Shown here in pieces: positions 35,625 through 44,086 of a stretch of 64,000 bases of DNA. Within the stretch, counting starts at the first letter, position 1; each line of letters begins with the position of its first letter. The notes below the pieces were generated by a model that was not told the origin of the DNA, did no database searches, and was given only the letters and a program-made list of their open reading frames with translations. The DNA is from Spongiihabitans sp965206355 (lineage in GTDB: Bacteria > Pseudomonadota > Gammaproteobacteria > Arenicellales > Poriferihabitantaceae), in contig OZ242212.1 in the NCBI GenBank assembly GCA_965206355.1, positions 1,364,001 through 1,428,000 of the forward strand, in the 5' to 3' direction. The position numbers were made by a program, and so were the translations under genes.

Positions 35625-36356
35625 TCAGAAAGCACCGTTGAGCAGTTCACGCAACCGTTTATAATCCTTGACAATGAGTTGTTTTCGCCGCCGTTCAATT
35701 ATGTCCAGCTTTTCCAGCCTTTTTAGCTCGCGGCTTATGGCTTCGCGGGCGCAACTGACCTGACTGGCAAGTGCGATCTGCGTGGGTGGGTTATTGATTC
35801 TGGCAATGCCGTCAAAGTCCAGATTTTCTGTTGCAATACGCAGTAACTGGGCATGAATTCGTCTGTTAACAGCAAAAGTAGAATGCTCAAAAACCCGATT
35901 GCTTAGCTGTCGTACTGTTTCGACCAGTTGCCGAAGAAAATAAATGCAGACAGTCGGATATTTTTGCAGTATATTGAGAAAATCTTGCAGCGAGACGATG
36001 GTTATTTCCGTGTCTGATAGTGCGATGACGTTAGCCAATCTCGGTTTTCCATCAATCGCTGAAAACTCTCCGAAGTTACCTCCCGCTTCAATGTCAACAA
36101 AACTGACTTCTCTGCCTTCATCAGAAAAAAGGGTGGCTCTGACACTGCCACCATGGATCAGATAGACATTGGTATCGTTATCCTTCACACGAACGATATA
36201 CTCGCCTTTAGTGAATTTCTTGCTGACAGATTTCTCTATCAACTCTTTGCGATCCACTTTTGTTAATAGCCGTAGAAATGTTTCATATTGATTGCTATTA
36301 TGATCAGTCATGGTTGTTGTTGGATTGGTGCGGATGATGTGGGTTGATATTGGCAT
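35625..36356 (-). CDS. Crp/Fnr-family transcriptional regulator
   Basis: 243 residues from the first ATG; the ATG at 36311 (before TDHNSNQYETFLRLL) is an equally good start and gives the usual family length. Cyclic-nucleotide-binding-like beta-roll (FTKGEYIVRVKDNDTNVYLIHGGSVRATL; AGGNFGEFSAIDGKPRLANVIALSD) and C-terminal winged HTH (PPTQIALASQVSCAREAISRELKRLEKLDII). No FNR-type N-terminal cysteine cluster. Ligand and targets unknown. Confidence 0.88.
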   Translation of the reverse strand: MPISTHIIRTNPTTTMTDHNSNQYETFLRLLTKVDRKELIEKSVSKKFTKGEYIVRVKDNDTNVYLIHGGSVRATLFSDEGREVSFVDIEAGGNFGEFSAIDGKPRLANVIALSDTEITIVSLQDFLNILQKYPTVCIYFLRQLVETVRQLSNRVFEHSTFAVNRRIHAQLLRIATENLDFDGIARINNPPTQIALASQVSCAREAISRELKRLEKLDIIERRRKQLIVKDYKRLRELLNGAF

Positions 36357-36679
36357 TTTTTAACGCAATCATGGTATTGTTTTGCGGCATTATTGATAAC
36401 AATCTCAAAACCATACACTACCGAAAAAGCCCTGTTACTTCAACAGTATTTGGATGCTGGTGAGCGACCTCAGACTGATGTAAGCGCTTTTGCTTCACAG
36501 GGAAGACATGATCCCGCTCAAAAATAATCAGAGCGGACGCTACATTACGGACGCAACCAAGCCGATGAATGAGACTACCGCCGCATAGGGAAGCAATAAT
36601 TATCGGCATTGCATTAGCCGGACAATGAGATAACAAATATTATGAGGCATAGGGTTAGAAATAGGCTGAGGAAACGCGG
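36357..36679. other. Intergenic region upstream of the hydroxyacid dehydrogenase
   Basis: About 320 bp without a supportable gene. It should contain divergent promoters for the regulator and the dehydrogenase; GAGGAA at 36668-36673 is the ribosome-binding site for the latter. Confidence 0.4.
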
Positions 36680-37681
36680 GTGAAGGGGGTGATTCTTGAC
36701 CGAGATTCATTCGACAGAGGTGATGTCGATTTGCAAAAACTGCTGCGCTCTCCACTTGAATGGGTTGATTATGCAAGCACCGCTCCGGCTCAAATTGAAC
36801 AGCGGATACGGCAATGTCAAATAATAATCACCAACAAGGTTGTTTTGGACACAGCCGTATTGCAATCAACAGCTTGTTTGAAACTGATATTGATAGCGGC
36901 GACTGGTACCGACAATGTTGACCTCGATTACTGTCGGCGACACGGTATCTGTGTTTGCAATGTTCGACATTATGCCACTGCGGCAGTCGTTCAGCATACT
37001 TTTGCGCTGATGCTGAATTTACTGACCAATCAATTTCGATATTATCAGGCTGTGGCAGGCGGTGTTTGGAGCAACAGTCATGTATTTTGTCTGCTTGACT
37101 ATCCGATTGTCGAAATCCAGCATAAAATTCTCGGTATAATTGGTTATGGTAGTTTGGGTAAAAAAGTCGCTGAAATAGCCAGAGCGTTTGGGATGTCTGT
37201 TCTGATATGCCAAAGACCGGGTGGCAAAAAAGACGTGGGCAGGGTTTCATTGGAGCGACTGCTTGCTGATGCCGATGTGCTAACACTGCATTGCCCGCTT
37301 ACTGCCGATACGCTGAATTTGTTAGGTGAAAATGAATTTAATCAAATGAAACCGAGTGCCATTATTATCAACACCGCTCGTGGAGCGATTATAGATTCTA
37401 TGGCATTAGTGCAGGCTTTGAAAAAAGGTCAGATTGCGGGTGCCGGAATTGATGTTTTAGCTAAGGAACCGCCTGCAGCTTCCGAGCCATTATTACAAGC
37501 CATCGCTTTGCAATCAAGCAGGCAATCGGCAGGGCGCGCCATATTGCAGGACATACCGAATCTGATTGTTACCCCTCACAACGCTTGGGCAACTCAGGAA
37601 TCCCGCCAGCGTTTGCTTGACCAATTAACAGAGAATCTGAATCAATGGTTAAGTGGTCATCCCATAAATGTAGTTAGCTGA
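36680..37681 (+). CDS. D-isomer-specific 2-hydroxyacid dehydrogenase (hydroxypyruvate reductase/glycerate dehydrogenase-like)
   Basis: 333 residues from a GTG with GAGGAA before it. NAD-binding motif ILGIIGYGSLGKKVAEIARAFGM, then LTLHCPLTADTLNLLG, MKPSAIIINTARGAIID (catalytic Arg), AGAGIDVLAKEPP (Glu) and TPHNAWAT (His). This family reduces hydroxypyruvate or glyoxylate with NAD(P)H. In a methylotroph it could serve the serine cycle, but that is inference. Its stop overlaps the hemW start (TGATG). Confidence 0.9.
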   Translation: MKGVILDRDSFDRGDVDLQKLLRSPLEWVDYASTAPAQIEQRIRQCQIIITNKVVLDTAVLQSTACLKLILIAATGTDNVDLDYCRRHGICVCNVRHYATAAVVQHTFALMLNLLTNQFRYYQAVAGGVWSNSHVFCLLDYPIVEIQHKILGIIGYGSLGKKVAEIARAFGMSVLICQRPGGKKDVGRVSLERLLADADVLTLHCPLTADTLNLLGENEFNQMKPSAIIINTARGAIIDSMALVQALKKGQIAGAGIDVLAKEPPAASEPLLQAIALQSSRQSAGRAILQDIPNLIVTPHNAWATQESRQRLLDQLTENLNQWLSGHPINVVS

Positions 37682-38850
37682 TGCGCGCTCCGCCACTGTC
37701 GCTGTATATTCATTTTCCGTGGTGCATAAAAAAATGCCCCTATTGTGATTTCAATTCTCATGCACTGAAAGGCGAACTCATCGGGGAAGAACAGGAGAAT
37801 GAATATATTAATGCCTTAATCACTGACCTTGATTCTGATCTTAATTCCGATTTGGGATCAGCCATCGCAGGCAGAAAATTAGTTTCTATTTTTTTGGGAG
37901 GCGGTACGCCGAGTTTGTTTTCCGCGCAATCGTTTGCCATGCTTTTGAGCGCACTAGCTCAACGCATTGCCTTCGACTCTGACATTGAAATCACGTTGGA
38001 AGCCAATCCCGGCACACTGGAACACGATCAATTTCAGGGTTATCTCGGTGCGGGTATCAATCGACTCTCGTTAGGGATTCAGAGTTTTGATGACCGACAA
38101 TTAAAAACCCTTGGCAGGGTGCATGATGCCCGCTCTGCCGAAAATGCGATACGCTCTGCCACGACTGCGGGGTTTGAGAATGTTAATCTGGATATGATGT
38201 ATGGCTTGCCGCATCAATCTGTGGCAATGGCAGTCGAGGATTGCAGGCATGCGATTAGCTTTTCGCCTGCGCATTTGTCTTTTTATCAACTCACCATTGA
38301 ACCCAATACCCGATTCCATCGATTCCCGCCAGCTATCGCCGACGACGATCAGCAACTGGAAATACAAATGGCATTGCAAAATGTATTACACCAATGTGGC
38401 TACCAGCAATACGAAGTCTCAGCCTATGCACTACCCGCGCGTGAATGCCGACATAATCTGAACTACTGGCAGTTTGGCGACTATCTCGGTATCGGTGCTG
38501 GCGCACATTCGAAAATAACCGGCAATGATGCTGTTATACGAAGCTGGAAACAAAAACATCCGCGCACCTATATGACGCATATTAAAAACAACACCGCCTA
38601 TAAAACAGAAACTCCGATACCTCAAAAAGAACTGCTGTTTGAATTTATGATCAACGCCCTGCGTCTCAAAAAGGGTATAAAACCAGCCACCTTACAACAA
38701 ACAACCGGTATTACCAGCAAGGTCGCCGTCGCTGCTTTGCAACACAGCATTAAGCAAAAATGGCTGGAGATAAATGATCAATATATTCGCTGTAGTGAAC
38801 AGGGCTATTTGTTTATTGATGAGATATTACAAGAGCTACTGCCGGATTAG
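37681..38850 (+). CDS. hemW: Radical SAM heme chaperone HemW-like
   Basis: 389 residues. The radical-SAM cluster motif is CxxxCxxC (Cys15, Cys19, Cys22, in FPWCIKKCPYCDF), followed by SIFLGGGTPSLF, EITLEANPGTLE and RLSLGIQSFDDRQLKTLGRVHD, all typical of HemW/HemN-like proteins. The first residues lack the extra Cys of true oxygen-independent coproporphyrinogen oxidases, so a heme chaperone role is more likely. Translationally coupled to the upstream dehydrogenase. Confidence 0.93.
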   Translation: MRAPPLSLYIHFPWCIKKCPYCDFNSHALKGELIGEEQENEYINALITDLDSDLNSDLGSAIAGRKLVSIFLGGGTPSLFSAQSFAMLLSALAQRIAFDSDIEITLEANPGTLEHDQFQGYLGAGINRLSLGIQSFDDRQLKTLGRVHDARSAENAIRSATTAGFENVNLDMMYGLPHQSVAMAVEDCRHAISFSPAHLSFYQLTIEPNTRFHRFPPAIADDDQQLEIQMALQNVLHQCGYQQYEVSAYALPARECRHNLNYWQFGDYLGIGAGAHSKITGNDAVIRSWKQKHPRTYMTHIKNNTAYKTETPIPQKELLFEFMINALRLKKGIKPATLQQTTGITSKVAVAALQHSIKQKWLEINDQYIRCSEQGYLFIDEILQELLPD

Positions 38851-39716
38851 ATTGCTAATCTATCGGCATGAAAGGCAATATGGTCTTTGATAAATGTGGC
38901 AATAAAAAAATAGCTGTGATCGTAGCCCGCTTGTAATCGTAATGTTAATGGTTGTCCTGATTGCTGACAGGCGGTTTTTAATAGCTCCGGTTTGAGCTGG
39001 TCATCAAGGAAATTGTCGGCAGTACCCTGATCAATAAGAATTTCGCCACGACGACCATGGCGATCTCTGCCTGCGCCCTGTTTGATTAAAGCCGTTGCAT
39101 CGTATTGTGCCCAGTTTGATTGATTATCACCCAGATAACCGCTCAGGGCCTTGCGACCCCAAGCGCATTGCATGGGGGCACAGATCGGAGAGAAGGCGGA
39201 AATGGATTGGTAGGTGTCGGGGTTTTTTAGCCCGATGGTCAGGGCACCATGTCCGCCCATTGAATGCCCTGTTATACCCTGACGTTGACAATCTGCCGCA
39301 AAATTTGCAAAAATCAGTTGCGGTAATTCCTCGCTAATATAGCTGTACATGCGATAGTTTTTATGCCACGGTGGACGGGTTGCATCAACGTAGAAACCCG
39401 CGCCGCTACCGAAATCATAATCATCCTGTTCGCCGACAATGTCGGCTCCGCGTGGGCTGGTGTCTGGAGCAATAAGCATTATGCCAAATTCCGCAGCATA
39501 GCGTTGTGCGCCTGCTTTTATGACAAAGTTCTCTTCGTTGCAAGTGAGTCCTGATAAAAACCACAGTACTGGTCGTTTTTTCTGTGACTGTTTTTGCCGT
39601 TGCGGGTCAGCAGGCTGAAACACGGCAAATTGCATCGGCGTGCCAGTCTCGCTGGATTGGTGGCGATAAATCCCTTGTACACCGCCGAAGCAATGCTGTT
39701 CACTGATGATGTCCAT
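38847..39716 (-). CDS. fghA: S-formylglutathione hydrolase
   Basis: 289 residues, full length for the family. Alpha/beta hydrolase with nucleophile elbow GHSMGGHGAL, oxyanion region LSGLTCNEENFVIKAG and C-terminal His in GYDHSYFFIATFI. Converts S-formylglutathione to formate and glutathione, the second step of glutathione-dependent formaldehyde oxidation. It follows frmA by 23 bp on the same strand, an operon matching the pathway order. Its end overlaps the end of hemW by 4 bp. Confidence 0.96.
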   Translation of the reverse strand: MDIISEQHCFGGVQGIYRHQSSETGTPMQFAVFQPADPQRQKQSQKKRPVLWFLSGLTCNEENFVIKAGAQRYAAEFGIMLIAPDTSPRGADIVGEQDDYDFGSGAGFYVDATRPPWHKNYRMYSYISEELPQLIFANFAADCQRQGITGHSMGGHGALTIGLKNPDTYQSISAFSPICAPMQCAWGRKALSGYLGDNQSNWAQYDATALIKQGAGRDRHGRRGEILIDQGTADNFLDDQLKPELLKTACQQSGQPLTLRLQAGYDHSYFFIATFIKDHIAFHADRLAI

Positions 39717-39739
39717 TAGCGGTTTTTAGCGGTCAGGTG

Positions 39740-40855
39740 TTACCCATCAAACAACACGACACTACGGATAGATTCACCAGAGTGCATCAAATCAAAGGCA
39801 TCATTAATCCTATCCAGTGGTAGGGTATGGGTAATCAAATCATCAATATTGATTTTTCCATCCATATACCAGTCAACAATTTTCGGTACATCGGTTCTGC
39901 CACGCGCGCCCCCAAACGCGGTTCCCCGCCAGACTCTGCCGGTAACCAACTGAAAAGGGCGGGTACTGATTTCTTCACCTGCTCCAGCGACACCGATGAT
40001 GACGCTCTCGCCCCAGCCTTTGTGGCAACATTCCAGTGCCTGACGCATTAAATCGGTATTGCCAACGCATTCAAAACTATAATCCGCACCGCCCCCAGTC
40101 AAATCAACCAGATAACCAACCAAATCTGCCTCGACTTCAGCAGGGTTGACGAAATGAGTCATACCAAATTTTTCGGCAAGCACTTCACGTTTTGAATTAA
40201 TATCAACACCAACAATTTTATCCGCACCAGCAAGTCGCGCGCCCTGTATAACATTTAAGCCGATACCGCCAAGACCAAAGACAATGACATTGTCTCCCGG
40301 CTGCACCTTTGCGGTATTGATGACAGCACCAATACCGGTTGTTACACCACAACCAATGTAACAAACTTTATCAAACGGCGCATCTTTACGAATTTTTGCC
40401 ACGGCAATTTCCGGCAACACCGTGTAATTAGAAAATGTTGAAGTTCCCATGTAGTGGAAAAGTCGTTGTTTGCCGATGGAGAAGCGGCTGCTTCCATCGG
40501 GCATCAGCCCCCGTCCCTGAGTAACACGAATTGCCTGACAAAGGTTGGTTTTGCCGCTGGTACAATAGTCGCATTGCCGACATTCCGGCGTGTATAGCGG
40601 TATCACATGATCGCCCGGCTTGACGCTGCTAACTCCAGCACCAATGTCAACAACAACCCCCGCACCTTCATGCCCCAGAATCGCAGGAAACAAGCCCTCA
40701 GGATCGGCACCAGAGCGTGTGAATTCATCGGTATGACAAATTCCCGTGGCCTTGATTTCTATCAACACCTCGCCCGCTTTAGGGCCGTCAAGTTGAACCG
40801 TTTCAATTTGCAGGGGTTTCCCCGCCTCACAGGCAACTGCCGCTCGTGATTCCAT
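39740..40855 (-). CDS. frmA: S-(hydroxymethyl)glutathione dehydrogenase (class III alcohol dehydrogenase)
   Basis: 371 residues. Zinc-dependent medium-chain ADH: catalytic zinc ligands in ATGICHTDEFTRSG and GHEGAGVV, structural zinc cluster CRQCDYCTSGKTNLC, NAD fold VIVFGLGGIGLNVIQGARLAGADKIVGVDIN. Oxidises the formaldehyde-glutathione adduct. First gene of the frmA-fghA pair. Relevant here because the amine-demethylating enzymes encoded in the window are expected to release or equilibrate with formaldehyde. Confidence 0.96.
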   Translation of the reverse strand: MESRAAVACEAGKPLQIETVQLDGPKAGEVLIEIKATGICHTDEFTRSGADPEGLFPAILGHEGAGVVVDIGAGVSSVKPGDHVIPLYTPECRQCDYCTSGKTNLCQAIRVTQGRGLMPDGSSRFSIGKQRLFHYMGTSTFSNYTVLPEIAVAKIRKDAPFDKVCYIGCGVTTGIGAVINTAKVQPGDNVIVFGLGGIGLNVIQGARLAGADKIVGVDINSKREVLAEKFGMTHFVNPAEVEADLVGYLVDLTGGGADYSFECVGNTDLMRQALECCHKGWGESVIIGVAGAGEEISTRPFQLVTGRVWRGTAFGGARGRTDVPKIVDWYMDGKINIDDLITHTLPLDRINDAFDLMHSGESIRSVVLFDG

Positions 40856-40995
40856 CTAATCCGCTCCTAAAAGATTTTATGTTTCGTGTCCTGATTAACT
40901 TATCAGGGGCTTATAATGACATGACAAATTACGCTTTCAAACCACAAAATAGCGCGCAGGGTCGAGTCGCATTCTGGTATTTATTGTGATGATGT

Positions 40996-41628
40996 TCATT
41001 TAGCTTCAATCCAGTTTATCACCGGACGCCACTGCTCAATATCTTTCTCGACCAGATAAGGTGGCATTTCAAAAATTCCGTAACCACCTTCGGCGGAGCG
41101 AATATAGTTTTGGGTGTCGCGCAGATTTGAAATCAGCGGAATTTTCAGCCTTTTCAGAAATCGGGTTAAATTATTGAATATCAAGGTGTTTTCCCGCACC
41201 CGGTTACCAACCAACCCAATGCTCGCTTGCCCGACCCGATCCTGTTTGAGTAAGCCTTCGGCAATCATTTCACCGATAAAATGACCGGCAGCACGAATAT
41301 CAATGGGTGATGGTGAAACGGGAATAATAACCACATCAGCGAGACCGACAAGTTTTTTGAGCTGCGACATTCTGGTGCTCGCCGGCGCATCCATCAGCAC
41401 CCGCTTTATGCCTTTGCCAATACTAACTTTACCACACGTACCGTCTATGGCACGAATTGGATTTAATGATTTGGTACGTTGACTGACCCATTCAAGAGAG
41501 GATCTTTGCAGATCATAATCAATAATTGCCACGGGCACTTCCCAAAGGGCATAATAACTGGCGAGATTTGTTGCCAGTGTTGTTTTACCACAACCCCCTT
41601 TCGGATTCATAACCAATATCTTCTTCAC
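40996..41628 (-). CDS. ParA-family ATPase
   Basis: 210 residues. Deviant Walker A KGGCGKTTLATNLA at 10-23, IIDYDLQRSSLEW, and VLMDAPAS as the A' and B motifs. ParA-like proteins position DNA or protein cargo. No parB or centromere-like repeats are next to it, so it may be an orphan chromosomal ParA/MipZ-like protein or left over from a mobile element. Standalone gene. Confidence 0.88.
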   Translation of the reverse strand: MKKILVMNPKGGCGKTTLATNLASYYALWEVPVAIIDYDLQRSSLEWVSQRTKSLNPIRAIDGTCGKVSIGKGIKRVLMDAPASTRMSQLKKLVGLADVVIIPVSPSPIDIRAAGHFIGEMIAEGLLKQDRVGQASIGLVGNRVRENTLIFNNLTRFLKRLKIPLISNLRDTQNYIRSAEGGYGIFEMPPYLVEKDIEQWRPVINWIEAK

Positions 41629-41842
41629 AATTTATCCTCGCAGTATTTCAGTGTATCAACAGCACAAAGCCACCAACAGAATGATATTTGGACAGCAATG
41701 CCAGACAAGCCTTATTTTCCACCGTTAGCAATCTTGTGACTGTTCTGTTAATTTTTCAGCGGAGCCAATATAGTTTTTGGTGACATTGTTAATTTTTCTA
41801 ATATAATAACGCAATTATTGCTAATAATGTACTATATACAAT

Positions 41843-41983
41843 GAGACCTTTGCACGAAAGCCATTTCACCTGCATGCTGTGTTAAAAACGTACTCAATCG
41901 GTCATTTATAAGCATAAACTCCCTCATTCCGTGCGTTTTTGCCTGGCCTGAAAGCGCGAAACCATCTTCCGTGCAAAGGTCTC
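41843..41983 (+). mobile_element. MITE-like element copy 3 (141 bp)
   Basis: Same orientation as copy 1, with two extra bases. Terminal inverted repeats GAGACCTTTGCACG. Flanking ACAAT and ACAAC differ by one base, a slightly decayed 5-bp target duplication. It lies between the parA-like gene and the restriction-modification pair. Confidence 0.88.
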
Positions 41984-42082
41984 ACAACGGGCAAAAAACC
42001 CGAATTTTACTTGCTTCGGCGGGCTACGCTAAAAAATGTTGACACAGAGAGCACGGCGGGGATACGGAGGAAATAGGAAAAT

Positions 42083-43099
42083 ATGAATAAGACCAAAGTG
42101 AGAGCACCAAGTAACAGAACAACCCTGTTAACCGATGCTGATAAGGAAGTTTATTCTAAAAACCTGATGGTTATTCAAAAAAAAGTATCAACCAAGGAAG
42201 TGGTTGGGAAGACTATAAACCAAAATATACATGATGCAGTGGTTATGCTACCCAATGAATGTGTTGATTTACTTATTGTTGATCCACCGTACAATATGAA
42301 CAAAGTGTTTAATGGTCGTCAATTTATAAAAAAATCACTTGATGAGTATGAGAAATGGTTAGACGTATGGATTGATGGCCTTATACATATGCTAAAGAAA
42401 ACAGCATCAATCTATATCTGCGGGGACTGGCAATCATCAACTGCAATTCATAGAGTTGTACAGAATTATTTTAATGTGCGAAATAGAATCACATGGGAAA
42501 GGGAAAAAGGGCGTGGTGCAAAAACAAATTGGAAAAATTGTTCTGAAGATATTTGGTTTTGCACTATGTCAAACGAATATACATTCAATGTTGATTCTGT
42601 CAAGATGAAACGAAGAGTGATGGCACCATATAAAGATAATACAGGAAAGCCTAAAGATTGGAGTGATTCCGATGCTGGAAAGTTTAGGATAACGCACCCT
42701 TCAAATTTATGGACAGATATATCAATCCCCTTTTGGTCTATGCCGGAAAATACGGACCACCCAACCCAAAAACCCGAGAAATTGATAGCTAAATTGATCC
42801 TGGCTTCATCAAACAAAGGGGATGTTGTTTTTGATCCTTTCCTGGGTAGCGGCACAACATCGGTCGTTGCCAAGAAACTTAAGCGCCAATATTTTGGTAT
42901 TGAAATTGATAAAGATTACTGTTGCCTAACCGAAAAAAGATTATCAATGATCGAAAATGATAATTGTATTCAAGGATACTCTGGGGGGTATTTCTGGGAA
43001 CGTAATACGCTCGCTGAACAGATAAAATCAACAGACAATGCCAAGAAAAAAGACATCGCTTCGCAACAAAAAACATTTTTTGATGAGGTTACGGTATGA
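42083..43099 (+). CDS. Type II DNA methyltransferase, beta-class (N4/N6)
   Basis: 338 residues. DLLIVDPPYN (DPPY 67-70) precedes the AdoMet motif VVFDPFLGSGTTSVVAKKL (from about 249), the order of beta-class amino-methyltransferases. HPTQKPEKL is also typical. It protects host DNA against the partner nuclease encoded immediately downstream, with which it overlaps by 4 bp. GGAGGAAATAGG stands before the ATG. The pair is notably more AT-rich than the neighbouring core genes, consistent with horizontal acquisition. Confidence 0.93.
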   Translation: MNKTKVRAPSNRTTLLTDADKEVYSKNLMVIQKKVSTKEVVGKTINQNIHDAVVMLPNECVDLLIVDPPYNMNKVFNGRQFIKKSLDEYEKWLDVWIDGLIHMLKKTASIYICGDWQSSTAIHRVVQNYFNVRNRITWEREKGRGAKTNWKNCSEDIWFCTMSNEYTFNVDSVKMKRRVMAPYKDNTGKPKDWSDSDAGKFRITHPSNLWTDISIPFWSMPENTDHPTQKPEKLIAKLILASSNKGDVVFDPFLGSGTTSVVAKKLKRQYFGIEIDKDYCCLTEKRLSMIENDNCIQGYSGGYFWERNTLAEQIKSTDNAKKKDIASQQKTFFDEVTV

Positions 43100-43758
43100 A
43101 AAGCGACATATTTTATTCGGATTACCGTAAGCATGTTGAGCAAGGTGTCAAAAAACTCTTGAATAGTCAGGGTACATTTCTGTCGTCACAAACAGCACAA
43201 AGTACAAGAGCCGTCGGTGATGCAGTTGAGGGAATATTATCTGATAATTTTGAAGGTATCCTCGGTGACAGATGTGCCGATTATCAATCCGATTTTGCTC
43301 GTAGAGCAATGGCAGATTTAGCGTTCAAAGATAATGATGGTTTCTATTATATTGTTGATGTTAAGACGCATCGAGCAGAAACCGATTTTAATATGCCAAA
43401 TTTAACATCAGTACGACGATTAGCTAGATTGTACGAAGATGACAGCAATTATTTTTCTCTGTTGATGGCCAAATATTCTTTGTTGGAAACAACGGCACAA
43501 ATATCTGATGTTTATTTTGTGCCAATTGAGTTTGTGGGGTGGAGTTGTTTAACAATTGGTGCATTAGGATGGGGGCAAATACAGATTGCAGACTCAAATA
43601 ATATACACATAAATGAGGGCTATTCACGAAAAAAGTGGATGCTGGAGTTATGCGATGTAATAGCAACGTTTTATCCAAAAGAAATATCAAAAATAACTGA
43701 CAGAATTGATTATTTTGAGCAGACAAGATTATTTTGGCAAGAAAAACCTGATGATTGA
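43096..43758 (+). CDS. Type II restriction endonuclease, EcoRV-like
   Basis: 220 residues. The PD-(D/E)xK core is visible as Asp74 in RAMADLAFKDN and DVK at 88-90 in YYIVDVKTHRAETDFNMPNL. This spacing closely mirrors EcoRV (Asp74, Asp90, Lys92), as does the length. It probably cleaves the site protected by the adjacent methyltransferase; a GATATC-like specificity is only a guess. The last 44 codons are duplicated at 57861-57994 by the repeat that flanks the CRISPR-Cas locus. Confidence 0.85.
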   Translation: MKSDIFYSDYRKHVEQGVKKLLNSQGTFLSSQTAQSTRAVGDAVEGILSDNFEGILGDRCADYQSDFARRAMADLAFKDNDGFYYIVDVKTHRAETDFNMPNLTSVRRLARLYEDDSNYFSLLMAKYSLLETTAQISDVYFVPIEFVGWSCLTIGALGWGQIQIADSNNIHINEGYSRKKWMLELCDVIATFYPKEISKITDRIDYFEQTRLFWQEKPDD

Positions 43759-44086
43759 TTAAGGTATCCGGCAGACTGCGAAAAGCGACATTGTCGGTGG
43801 CTCTAATTTGTATGGTCGCCAAGCTGAAAAGTAGCTGATTAACACAACGAAGAAGCGGGGCAGGGATTAGGGTAATCAATTTCCATTTTTGGTGAGATAG
43901 TGTTTTATTCCTGCTACTACGCTGTTGACTATTCGGTACTGATGTTTCGCGCTTTGTAGTAACTTTTCTTCTCTGGGATTGGTAATGTAAGCGGTCTCGA
44001 TTAAAATTGAAGGAATATCGGGGGATTTCAATACGACAAAACCTGCTTGTTCAACACGCTCGCTATGTACCGGGCCAATCTTTTTC
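43625..44086. repeat. Left 462-bp direct repeat flanking the I-F CRISPR-Cas unit
   Basis: Matches 57861-58322 base for base as far as I can check, offset 14,236 bp. It covers the 3' end of the restriction gene, the intergenic space and the 3' end of amiC. On the right it stops at TTTTTC, where the CRISPR array begins. Confidence 0.95.
43876..44086 (-). pseudogene. amiC: 3' fragment of amiC truncated by the CRISPR array
   Basis: About 70 codons of the C-terminal end of N-acetylmuramoyl-L-alanine amidase, identical to the intact gene at 58112-59260. No start; the upstream part is replaced by CRISPR repeats. Cannot make a functional enzyme. Confidence 0.93.

Noticed and set aside
36418..36636. 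72-codon minus-strand frame in the intergenic region
   Set aside because: No ribosome-binding site or recognisable motif; likely chance.
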